This document shows positions 57,085 through 64,000 of a stretch of DNA of 64,000 nucleotides, piece by piece. The notes beneath the pieces are model-generated. The model had not been told where the DNA came from, did not search any database, and saw only the letters and a list, made by a program, of their open reading frames with translations. The stretch lies in the NCBI RefSeq assembly GCF_003851685.1, contig NZ_CP027727.1, positions 124,001 to 188,000 on the forward strand, read 5' to 3'. This DNA comes from Pseudomonas sp. R5-89-07. GTDB lineage: Bacteria > Pseudomonadota > Gammaproteobacteria > Pseudomonadales > Pseudomonadaceae. Positions within the stretch are counted from its first letter, which is position 1; every line of letters starts with the position of its first letter. Both the position numbers and the translations under genes were made by a program.

Positions 57085-57115
57085 GTTTTGTGTTCGGCAA
57101 AAAATCCCTTTCAGC

Positions 57116-57141
57116 CAATTCTGAACAATTGTTCTGAATTG
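57116..57141. promoter_or_regulatory. 26-bp near-perfect palindrome upstream of pgaA
   Basis: CAATTC-T-GAACAATTGTTC-T-GAATTG is symmetric except for one mismatched pair. It lies 133 bases before the pgaA ATG and after the terminator of the previous gene, so it is a strong candidate binding site for a dimeric regulator of pga. Confidence 0.65.
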
Positions 57142-57245
57142 CCCTTGCCACTGGCTGGCTAAGAGATAGTTCCTCACAGGAAAGCTAGGTCGGGTCCCGA
57201 AACGCCGACACCCTGATGCACATCGCTCAGGATCACCTATCGTTG

Positions 57246-57268
57246 CAGCTTTCCTTGTAAGGAAGCTG
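57246..57268 (+). promoter_or_regulatory. Hairpin over the pgaA ribosome binding site
   Basis: CAGCTTTCCTT pairs with AAGGAAGCTG, one T bulged, and buries the Shine-Dalgarno AAGGA six to ten bases before the ATG. Three GGA motifs occur in the leader (57179, 57230, 57261). RsmA/CsrA proteins bind GGA, and CsrA represses pgaA in E. coli; the parallel is inference. Confidence 0.55.
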
Positions 57269-57273
57269 ACGAC

Positions 57274-59754
57274 ATGCTGCCAATCCATTCACTCAGTGCT
57301 TCAGGCCGGTTGCGGCTGCTCATCGCAGCAGCCCTGTGCAGCCAATTGCTCGTGCCTGCCTGCGCCGTGGCCGACCCCGCCTATGACGCCCTGATCATCC
57401 AGGCTCGCAACGGTCACTTCACGCCGGCCCTGACTCAACTGCGCCAGCTCTCCGCCGAACGTCAAACCCCAGGCCAGGTCAGCGATCACCTGGTAATCGC
57501 CGGTTGGGCGGGGCAGGACGCTGAAGTGCTGCAGGTGTACGAAGGCCAGGGGAAAAATCGCAACCTCACCAGTCAGGCGTTGGCCACGGTGGCGCGCACC
57601 TATCGCAACCAGAAGCAGTGGGCCAAGGCCGAGGCGGTCTACCGCCAGGCGCTGTCGCGCGAACCGAATAATATCGACCTGCAACTGGGCCTGGCGCTCA
57701 CCCAGGCCGATGGCGGCAAAGCCAGCGAGGCGGTGCAACGCCTGCGCGCGCTGGTGGCGGCGCAACCGAACGACCCCAACCGTCGCATGGCCCTGGGCTA
57801 CGCGCTGAGCCGTGCCGATTTGAACTACGACGCGCTGTTCGAATTCGACCAGGCGTTTATCCGCGCCGGCGACAAGCCCGACGTGGCGCGTGAATACATC
57901 GTCGCCCTGCAAAAGGCCCGCCTGCCGGAAGCTGCGCTGCGCTTGTCGGCCAAGCGCCCAGGCCTGGTGGACGCGGTGACCCAGCGCCGCCTGGAAGGTG
58001 ACTTGGCCGCCGAGCGCGTGCGCATCGCCGAGTTCGCCACGCGCACCGAAAAAGAACGCTACGTGGTGGCCGACCGTGCCCTCAACGACTACGACCGGCT
58101 GATCGCCCGCTGGGCCCCGGACGCCAGCGCCCATGACGACGTAGTGCGCTGGCGCATCGACCGCCTGGGTGCGCTCAAGGCACGGGCGCGCACCGCTGAG
58201 GTGATTCGCGAGTACCAGACCCTCAACAGTGAAGGCGTGCAGCTGCCCACGTATGCGTTGCGTTGGGTCGCCGCGTCGTACCTCGACCAGCGCCAGCCGG
58301 AAAAAGCCGAGCCGCTGTATCGCCAGGTGTTGAACGCACCGGATGCCGACGCCAGTTACCGCGTCGACGACAGCACCGCGTTGTTCTACGCCCTGCTGGA
58401 AAGCGACAAGGTCGAGGATGCCCGCCAAGTCGCGAACACCCTGGCCAACGAACAGAAACCTCGCGTCGAACTCAAGGGCCTGCCGATTGGCAACCCCAAT
58501 GACAACTGGATGGACGCGCAGCAACTGTCCGCCCAGGCCGGCACCTTCGGCGGCGACCTCCCGGGCAGCGAAGCCAGCCTGGAAGCCTTGGTGGCCAAAG
58601 CGCCGGGCAACGTCGGCCTGCGCCTGGCCCAGGCCGACATGTACCGCGCCCGCGACTGGCCGCGCCGCGCCGAAGGCACCCTCAAGGAAACCGAAGCCCA
58701 GGCCCCCCGCGACATCGGCCTGGAGGTTTCCCAGGCCTACACCGCCATGGACCTGCAGGAGTGGCGCCAGATGGACGCCCTCACCGACGATGTGGTGGCG
58801 CGCAACCCGGACAACCGCCAAGTGCAACGCCTGAGCCGCCTGCGTGATGTGCACGACATGGCCGAACTGCGCGTCGAGGCCTACACCGGCAAAAGCTACG
58901 GCGGTGGTAACAACAACGACGCCGGTGCCGTGGCCGGTAGCCGCGACTGGGGCATCGAAAGCGTGATCTACACGCCGCCCATCGACGAAGACTGGCGCCT
59001 GTTCGCCGGTGCCGGCTACGCCACCGCCGACTTCAGCGAAGGCACCGGCCAGCACCGTTGGCAGCGTGTGGGCGTGGAGCGGCGCACCCGCGACATGACC
59101 CTCGAGGCCGAAGTGTCCAACCATTCCTATGGCGATGGCTCCAAGCAAGGCGCGAGCGTGTCGATTGCCCGCGACATCAACGACCACTGGCAGTACGGAG
59201 GCAGCCTCGGCTACCTGCTCAGCACCACGCCGTTGCGCGCCTTGAACGACGGCGTCACGGCCAACGGCGGCAGTGGCTTCATCCGCTGGCGCGCCAATGA
59301 AAGCCGCGAATGGAAACTGACCCTCAGCCCGTCGCACTTCAGCGACGGCAACGACCGCTTCGAAGCGCTGCTCAGCGGCCGCGAGGGCATTTACAGCTCG
59401 CCCCATGTGCAAGTCGACCTGGGCCTGGAAGTCGGCGCCAGCCGCAACAGCAAGGAAGACACCGTGTACTTCAACCCGAAATCGGACTTCACGGTGTTGC
59501 CGGTGATCAACATCAATCACGTGCTCTATCACCGCTACGAGACGCAGTGGAGCCAGCAGTTCCAGATCGGCGCGGGTACCTACAGCCAGCGTGACTATTC
59601 CACTGGCGGCATCGGCCTTATCGGTTACGGCCAACGCTTTCGCTGGAACGACGTACTGGAAATGGGCGCCAACCTCAGCCTGATCAGCCGACCTTATGAC
59701 GGTGATCGCGAACGCGATCTGCGTCTGCTCGTCGACCTCACTTACCGTTTCTAG
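57274..59754 (+). CDS. pgaA: PgaA, outer-membrane porin for poly-N-acetylglucosamine export
   Basis: 826 residues. A signal peptide (about 1-34) is followed by a periplasmic TPR-rich domain (about 35-520, with repeats such as AKAEAVYRQALSREPNN and EKAEPLYRQVLNAPDAD) and a C-terminal beta-barrel ending in DLTYRF with the terminal Phe of outer-membrane proteins. It carries the partly deacetylated PNAG polymer out of the cell. Length matches the E. coli protein. It is the first gene of pgaABCD, transcribed behind a leader with a palindrome and hairpin. Confidence 0.95.
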   Translation: MLPIHSLSASGRLRLLIAAALCSQLLVPACAVADPAYDALIIQARNGHFTPALTQLRQLSAERQTPGQVSDHLVIAGWAGQDAEVLQVYEGQGKNRNLTSQALATVARTYRNQKQWAKAEAVYRQALSREPNNIDLQLGLALTQADGGKASEAVQRLRALVAAQPNDPNRRMALGYALSRADLNYDALFEFDQAFIRAGDKPDVAREYIVALQKARLPEAALRLSAKRPGLVDAVTQRRLEGDLAAERVRIAEFATRTEKERYVVADRALNDYDRLIARWAPDASAHDDVVRWRIDRLGALKARARTAEVIREYQTLNSEGVQLPTYALRWVAASYLDQRQPEKAEPLYRQVLNAPDADASYRVDDSTALFYALLESDKVEDARQVANTLANEQKPRVELKGLPIGNPNDNWMDAQQLSAQAGTFGGDLPGSEASLEALVAKAPGNVGLRLAQADMYRARDWPRRAEGTLKETEAQAPRDIGLEVSQAYTAMDLQEWRQMDALTDDVVARNPDNRQVQRLSRLRDVHDMAELRVEAYTGKSYGGGNNNDAGAVAGSRDWGIESVIYTPPIDEDWRLFAGAGYATADFSEGTGQHRWQRVGVERRTRDMTLEAEVSNHSYGDGSKQGASVSIARDINDHWQYGGSLGYLLSTTPLRALNDGVTANGGSGFIRWRANESREWKLTLSPSHFSDGNDRFEALLSGREGIYSSPHVQVDLGLEVGASRNSKEDTVYFNPKSDFTVLPVININHVLYHRYETQWSQQFQIGAGTYSQRDYSTGGIGLIGYGQRFRWNDVLEMGANLSLISRPYDGDRERDLRLLVDLTYRF

Positions 59755-59766
59755 AAGAGCCTGACC

Positions 59767-61764
59767 ATGACCGTCCTCAGCCGTTGCTTGTTGGTCCTGG
59801 GTGTAATGCTGGCCGCCGCCTGCGCCCAGCAACCCGCGCCCTATACCCCACCCGTGCAGCGGCCAACCGCGCCGAACGAAGCGCCGTGGCCGAAAAACCA
59901 TTTCCTGGGCATCGCCTACCACGACGTCAATGATCGCGACCCCGATCAGGCGGTGGTGGCGGTGCGCACTGAGCGCTTGATCGAACAACTGGCCTGGCTG
60001 CGCGAGAACGGTTACCAGGCGGTCAGCGTCGACCAGATCCTGAAGGCCCGCAGCGGCGGCCCGGAGTTGCCGCCCAAGGCGGTGATGCTCAGCTTCGACG
60101 ACGGTTATGCGAGCTTCTACACCCGTGTGATGCCGATTTTGCGCGCTTACCAGTGGCCGGCTGTGTTGGCGCCGGTGGGCTACTGGATCGACACGCCGCT
60201 GAACAAACCGGTGGACTTCGCCGGCTCACCGCGCCCGCGTGGAGAATTCCTCACCTGGCAGCAGATTCGTGAAGTGTCCCAATCGGGCCTGGTGGAAATC
60301 GCCGCGCACACCGACGACAACCACAAAGGTATCCTCGCCAACCCCCAGGGCAACCTGGAGCCGGCGGCGACCTCGCTGCGTTTTGATCCGGCCACCGGCC
60401 GCTATGAAAGCCAGACGCAGTTCGACGCACGGATGCGTGCCGATGTGGCGGCCATCTCTAACAAGATCCAGACCGTCACCGGCAAGAAGCCACGGGTCTG
60501 GGTGTGGCCGTACGGCGCGGCCAAGGGCACTTCGCTGGCGATCGTCAGCGAGCAGGGCTACCAGATGGCCCTCACCCTGGAAGACGGCCTCGACAGCCTC
60601 GGCAACCTGATGAACAGCCCGCGCTTTCTGGTGGCCTCCGACCCGGACGGCGAGCATTTCGCCAACAGCATCGTCGCGGCGCAAACTCCGGCGCCGCTGC
60701 GCGTGTTGCACGTGGACCTGGATAACGTCTACGACCCCGACCCGGCCCAGCAAGCGCGCAACCTCGACCAGCTCGTCCAGCGCGTTGTCGACATGGGCGC
60801 CGGCACGGTATTCCTGCAAGCCTTCGCCGACCCGAAAGGTGACGGCCTGGTGCATTCGCTGTACTTCCCCAACCGTCATTTGCCGGTGCGCGCCGACCTG
60901 TTCAACCGCGTCTCCTGGCAGCTTCACACCCGCGCCCATGCTGCGGTGTATGCATGGATGCCGGTGCTCAGTTTTGCCCTCGACCCCAAGCTGCCTCGCG
61001 TGACTCGCTGGGACCCGCAAACCGGCAAGCTGGGCGCCGACCCCGATCAGTACAAACGCCTGTCGCCGTTCGACCCGCAGGTGCGCAAGATCATCGGCGA
61101 ACTCTATGAAGACCTCGCCCGCAACAGCGCCATCGACGGTGTGCTGTACCACGACGACGCCGTGCTCTCGGACTTCGAAGACGCCAGCCCCGCTGCGCTC
61201 AAGGCGTACGCCGCCAATGGCCTGCCGGGCAACATCGCCGCCTTGCGCGCAGACCCGGCAACCCTGCAGCGCTGGACCCGCTTCAAGAGCCGCTACCTGA
61301 TCGACTTCACCCAGGAGCTGACCACCAAAGTCCGCGCCATCGCCGGGCCGCAGGTGCAGACCGCGCGCAACATTTTCGCCGAACCGATGCTCAACCCGGC
61401 CAGCGAAGCCTGGTTCGCGCAGAACCTCGATGACTTCCTGCAGGCCTACGACTGGACCGCGCCGATGGCCATGCCGCTGATGGAAGGCCAGTCCCTGGAA
61501 AACTCCAACGCCTGGCTGGAAAAACTCGTCGCCACCGTCAAGGCCCGCCCCGGCGCGCTGGAGCGGACCGTGTTCGAACTGCAAGCCAAGGACTGGCGCA
61601 CCCAGGCCGCCCCGGACATCGACGCGGCGCAAATGGCTGAATGGATGGGTGTGCTCAAACGCCAGGGGGTCAAGAGCTTTGGCTACTACCCGGACAACTT
61701 CCTGGAAAACTCCCCGGACCTGAAGACCGTGCGTCCGGCCCTTTCCAACCAGTGGAACCCTTGA
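59767..61764 (+). CDS. pgaB: PgaB, poly-N-acetylglucosamine N-deacetylase
   Basis: 665-residue lipoprotein (lipobox LAAAC near residue 20). The N-terminal CE4 deacetylase domain has FDDG with Asp111/Asp112 and [10 protein letters not shown] with His181 and His186; the spacings equal those of the metal and catalytic residues in E. coli PgaB. The C-terminal half is the glycoside-hydrolase-like domain (about 310-640, including [11 protein letters not shown] and YHDDAVLSD) that binds and can cut the polymer. It removes some acetyl groups in the periplasm, which export requires. It starts 12 bases after pgaA. Confidence 0.96.
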   Translation: MTVLSRCLLVLGVMLAAACAQQPAPYTPPVQRPTAPNEAPWPKNHFLGIAYHDVNDRDPDQAVVAVRTERLIEQLAWLRENGYQAVSVDQILKARSGGPELPPKAVMLSFDDGYASFYTRVMPILRAYQWPAVLAPVGYWIDTPLNKPVDFAGSPRPRGEFLTWQQIREVSQSGLVEIAAHTDDNHKGILANPQGNLEPAATSLRFDPATGRYESQTQFDARMRADVAAISNKIQTVTGKKPRVWVWPYGAAKGTSLAIVSEQGYQMALTLEDGLDSLGNLMNSPRFLVASDPDGEHFANSIVAAQTPAPLRVLHVDLDNVYDPDPAQQARNLDQLVQRVVDMGAGTVFLQAFADPKGDGLVHSLYFPNRHLPVRADLFNRVSWQLHTRAHAAVYAWMPVLSFALDPKLPRVTRWDPQTGKLGADPDQYKRLSPFDPQVRKIIGELYEDLARNSAIDGVLYHDDAVLSDFEDASPAALKAYAANGLPGNIAALRADPATLQRWTRFKSRYLIDFTQELTTKVRAIAGPQVQTARNIFAEPMLNPASEAWFAQNLDDFLQAYDWTAPMAMPLMEGQSLENSNAWLEKLVATVKARPGALERTVFELQAKDWRTQAAPDIDAAQMAEWMGVLKRQGVKSFGYYPDNFLENSPDLKTVRPALSNQWNP

Positions 61765-61766
61765 TC

Positions 61767-63107
61767 ATGTTCGACAGAATCCTGGCTTTATTCGTGTTGG
61801 CGCTGGTACTGGGCGTGCCCCTGGGCCTGATCTTCCTGGTTACCGGGCAGTTCCTGATGGACTTCGTGTTTTTCTACCCGTTGTTCATGTCCGCGCTGTG
61901 GATCGCCGGCGGCCTGTACTTCTGGCTGCACTGGGAACGCCACTGGCCGTGGAAGGAAGACACCCCGGCGCCGACCCTGGCCGGCAACCCGCTGATCTCG
62001 ATCATCATCCCTTGCTACAACGAAGGCGATAACGTCGCCGACACCATGGCGGCCGCATTGGCCCAGGTGTATCCGAACATTGAGGTGATTGCAGTCAACG
62101 ACGGCTCCAGCGACAACACCGCCGCCGTGCTCGACGCGTTGGCGCTGCAACACCCACGCCTGCGCGTGCTGCACCTGGCGCAGAACCAGGGCAAGGCCGT
62201 GGCCCTGCGCATGGGGGCAGTGGCCGCGCGCAGCGAATACCTGGTGTGCATCGATGGCGATGCGTTGCTCGACAAGAACGCGGCGGCCTACATGGTCGCG
62301 CCGATGCTCGACAACCCGCGCCTGGGCGCCGTGACCGGCAACCCGCGCATCCGTACACGCTCCACCCTGATCGGCCGCGTCCAAGTGGGCGAGTTCTCCT
62401 CGATCATCGGTTTGATCAAGCGTACCCAGCGCGTGTTCGGGCGAATCTTCACCGTGTCGGGCGTGGTGGTGGCCTTCCGTAAAAAGGCGCTGGACCGCAT
62501 CGATTACTGGAGCACCGACATGATCACCGAGGACATCGATGTCAGTTGGAAGCTGCAGCTCGACCACTGGGCGATCTTCTACGAACCGCGCGCGCTGTGC
62601 TGGATCCTTATGCCTGAAACCGTCGGCGGCCTGTGGAAACAGCGGCTGCGCTGGGCCCAGGGCGGGGCTGAAGTGCTGTTCAAGAATATCCGTGGCATCT
62701 GGCAATGGCGCCATCGCTACCTGTGGCCGCTGCTGTTCGAATACTGCCTGTCCACCGGCTGGGCGTTCACCTTCCTGCTCTCGGTGTTTTTCTGGGGGCT
62801 GGGTAAATTCATGGTGTTGCCGCAGGCGATTACCGTCGACTCCCTGGTGCCGCCAGCATTTACCGGGCTGGTGCTGGCGATGGTGTGCCTGCTGCAATTC
62901 GCGGTGAGCATCCTGATCGACCGCCGTTATGAAAAAGACCTGTGGAAAACCCTGTTCTGGACCGTGTGGTACCCGATGGTGTTCTGGCTGGTGAGCCTGT
63001 TCACCACGCTGGTCAGCTTTCCCAAGGTGTTGTTCAACCAGCACCAGCAACGCGCCCGCTGGGTCAGCCCGGACCGTGGTATCAAACCTGCCCAAGAGGA
63101 GGCGTGA
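61767..63107 (+). CDS. pgaC: PgaC, processive GT2 PNAG synthase
   Basis: 446-residue inner-membrane glycosyltransferase. Two N-terminal helices (about 5-50) precede the GT-A domain with [38 protein letters not shown] and QRLRWAQGG, the last being the QxxRW motif of processive enzymes. Further membrane helices lie at about 340-430. It joins N-acetylglucosamine from UDP-GlcNAc and passes it through the membrane with PgaD. The start at 61767, two bases past the pgaB stop, gives MFDRILALF; in-frame starts further upstream lie inside pgaB. Confidence 0.96.
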   Translation: MFDRILALFVLALVLGVPLGLIFLVTGQFLMDFVFFYPLFMSALWIAGGLYFWLHWERHWPWKEDTPAPTLAGNPLISIIIPCYNEGDNVADTMAAALAQVYPNIEVIAVNDGSSDNTAAVLDALALQHPRLRVLHLAQNQGKAVALRMGAVAARSEYLVCIDGDALLDKNAAAYMVAPMLDNPRLGAVTGNPRIRTRSTLIGRVQVGEFSSIIGLIKRTQRVFGRIFTVSGVVVAFRKKALDRIDYWSTDMITEDIDVSWKLQLDHWAIFYEPRALCWILMPETVGGLWKQRLRWAQGGAEVLFKNIRGIWQWRHRYLWPLLFEYCLSTGWAFTFLLSVFFWGLGKFMVLPQAITVDSLVPPAFTGLVLAMVCLLQFAVSILIDRRYEKDLWKTLFWTVWYPMVFWLVSLFTTLVSFPKVLFNQHQQRARWVSPDRGIKPAQEEA

Positions 63108-63109
63108 CG

Positions 63110-63592
63110 ATGAAACTGGTCAGAACCCGCCAGAACCTGGTGATGTGGATTATCGATGTGTTGCTCACCCTGCTGGCCTGGGGCGGCCTGGTCTGGCTGC
63201 TGGCCCGGGGCATGAACGCCATGCTCGAAACTCACGGCGGCCCGCGCCTGGAAGCGCCGATCTTCGCCGCGCTCAACACCCTGCAGACCTACCTGTGGAT
63301 CGCGCTGTTCAACGCCGTGATCCTGATCGCCTGGGCGCGCTACCAGCAACGCAAAGGCCGCAAGTTCGCCCAGCGTCGCGCCGAAGCGAATGCCCTCAGC
63401 GACCAGCACCTGAGCAAAAGCTTCAACCTCGGCGAGGGCGACCTCGAACAACTGCGTCGGCCTGGCGTGCTGGTAATCCACAACGACGAAGAGGGCGGTG
63501 TGGAAGGCGTGAAGGCCCACGTGTCCCGCGACGTCGAACGCCCCGGCCTGGCCCTGGTGCCCGGCGCTGAAAAAGACAAAGGCATTGGCTAG
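63110..63592 (+). CDS. pgaD: PgaD, accessory subunit of PNAG synthase
   Basis: 160 residues with two membrane helices (about 11-32 and 58-78) and a charged cytoplasmic tail. In E. coli PgaD joins PgaC in the presence of c-di-GMP and turns synthesis on. AGAGGAGGC lies 6 bases before the ATG; the pgaC stop ends two bases upstream. It is the last gene of the operon. Sequence conservation in PgaD is low, so the call leans on position and topology. Confidence 0.92.
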   Translation: MKLVRTRQNLVMWIIDVLLTLLAWGGLVWLLARGMNAMLETHGGPRLEAPIFAALNTLQTYLWIALFNAVILIAWARYQQRKGRKFAQRRAEANALSDQHLSKSFNLGEGDLEQLRRPGVLVIHNDEEGGVEGVKAHVSRDVERPGLALVPGAEKDKGIG

Positions 63593-63605
63593 CCTCAATT
63601 GCAAT

Positions 63606-63691
63606 GTGGGAGGGGGCTTGCCCCCGATAGCGGAGTGTCAGCCACAAATATCTGGCTGATACACCGCCATCGGGGGCAAGCCCCCTCCCAC
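63606..63691. repeat. REP doublet after pgaD
   Basis: GTGGGAGGGGGCTTGCCCCC and its inverted copy, about 28 bases apart, at the end of the pga operon; it probably protects or ends the transcript. Confidence 0.88.
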
Positions 63692-64000
63692 ATAGGCCAT
63701 TTCAAATTTCAAAAAGTGGTGGTGGTTCAAACCCTGCTGCTGGAATTCCGATAAGTGGGATCCAATTCACAAAACCCCCGCGAACTTTCCTCCAATCCTC
63801 GGTACTAACCTAACTCGACGACACCTGATGGCTAAATAATGGCGATTAAGGATTGATCAGTCGAACCACCATCGAAACAGCCGCCGCCGGTCGGATTAAA
63901 CGTCTCAGCAATCCCATCGGAAGCTGCCCGATGAATATTTATTTTTATTAATCAAGAAGTTAGTCGGATAACGCGCTCGAACACCCAACAGCCCCAACGT
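63692..64000. other. Non-coding right edge
   Basis: About 310 bases with no reading frame I would support. The part from 63930 is AT-rich (ATGAATATTTATTTTTATTA) and may be the control region of a gene beyond the window; no promoter could be fixed. Confidence 0.5.

Overview
The window is a chromosomal segment of a fluorescent Pseudomonas, most likely in the P. fluorescens species group. Support: Pseudomonas-type 23S and 5S rRNA, the complete lap adhesin locus, an mgo/pvf-type signal cluster, a pgaABCD operon, high-GC coding sequence, and two familiar families of Pseudomonas REP hairpins in almost every larger intergenic gap.

Layout. 1-3671: end of an rRNA operon (tail of the 16S-23S spacer, 23S, two tandem 5S genes each followed by a terminator hairpin; no tRNA inside the window). 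3902-5782: a double-CACHE chemoreceptor with an amino-acid-binding signature. 5865-10941 (minus): a translationally coupled three-gene cluster matching mgoB-mgoC-mgoA (pvfA-B-C), which makes diazeniumdiolate/pyrazine-N-oxide-type signals; the usual fourth gene mgoD is not there. 11321-12031 (minus): a GntR/FCD regulator divergent from lapG. 12283-35015: the lap locus: LapG protease, LapD c-di-GMP receptor, a small unrelated protein, the giant adhesin LapA (about 4738 residues, minus strand) and, divergently, the LapE-LapB-LapC type I secretion system. 35216-37063: a TauD-family dioxygenase and a LysR regulator. 37143-38418: an IS481-like element inserted inside a REP doublet. 38562-42604: an EmrB/EmrA/OMF-type tripartite efflux operon, tail to tail with a hipBA toxin-antitoxin pair (42610-44176). 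44396-47259 (minus): two coupled exported proteins of unknown function. 47438-49296: a membrane glycosyltransferase and a DUF2789 protein. 49511-54564: a MarR-controlled, AaeXAB-like efflux operon joined by 4-bp overlaps. 54647-57028: two membrane or exported proteins. 57274-63592: pgaABCD for poly-N-acetylglucosamine (PNAG). 63593-64000: a REP doublet and otherwise non-coding sequence.

How it fits together. Two biofilm systems dominate: LapA, kept on the surface through LapD inhibition of LapG when c-di-GMP is high, and PNAG export. The signal cluster and chemoreceptor suggest a plant- or soil-associated lifestyle. Accessory pieces are the IS481 element and hipBA. The most unusual sequence structure is inside lapA: twelve 630-bp units in exact register, with long-range copied blocks, and a doubled TAAG motif at the LapG cleavage site. 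Other points worth checking are the loss of mgoD, a near-perfect 26-bp palindrome upstream of pgaA with a hairpin over its ribosome binding site, and the IS with its 5-bp target duplication.

All family assignments are from reading motifs by eye; no database search was run.
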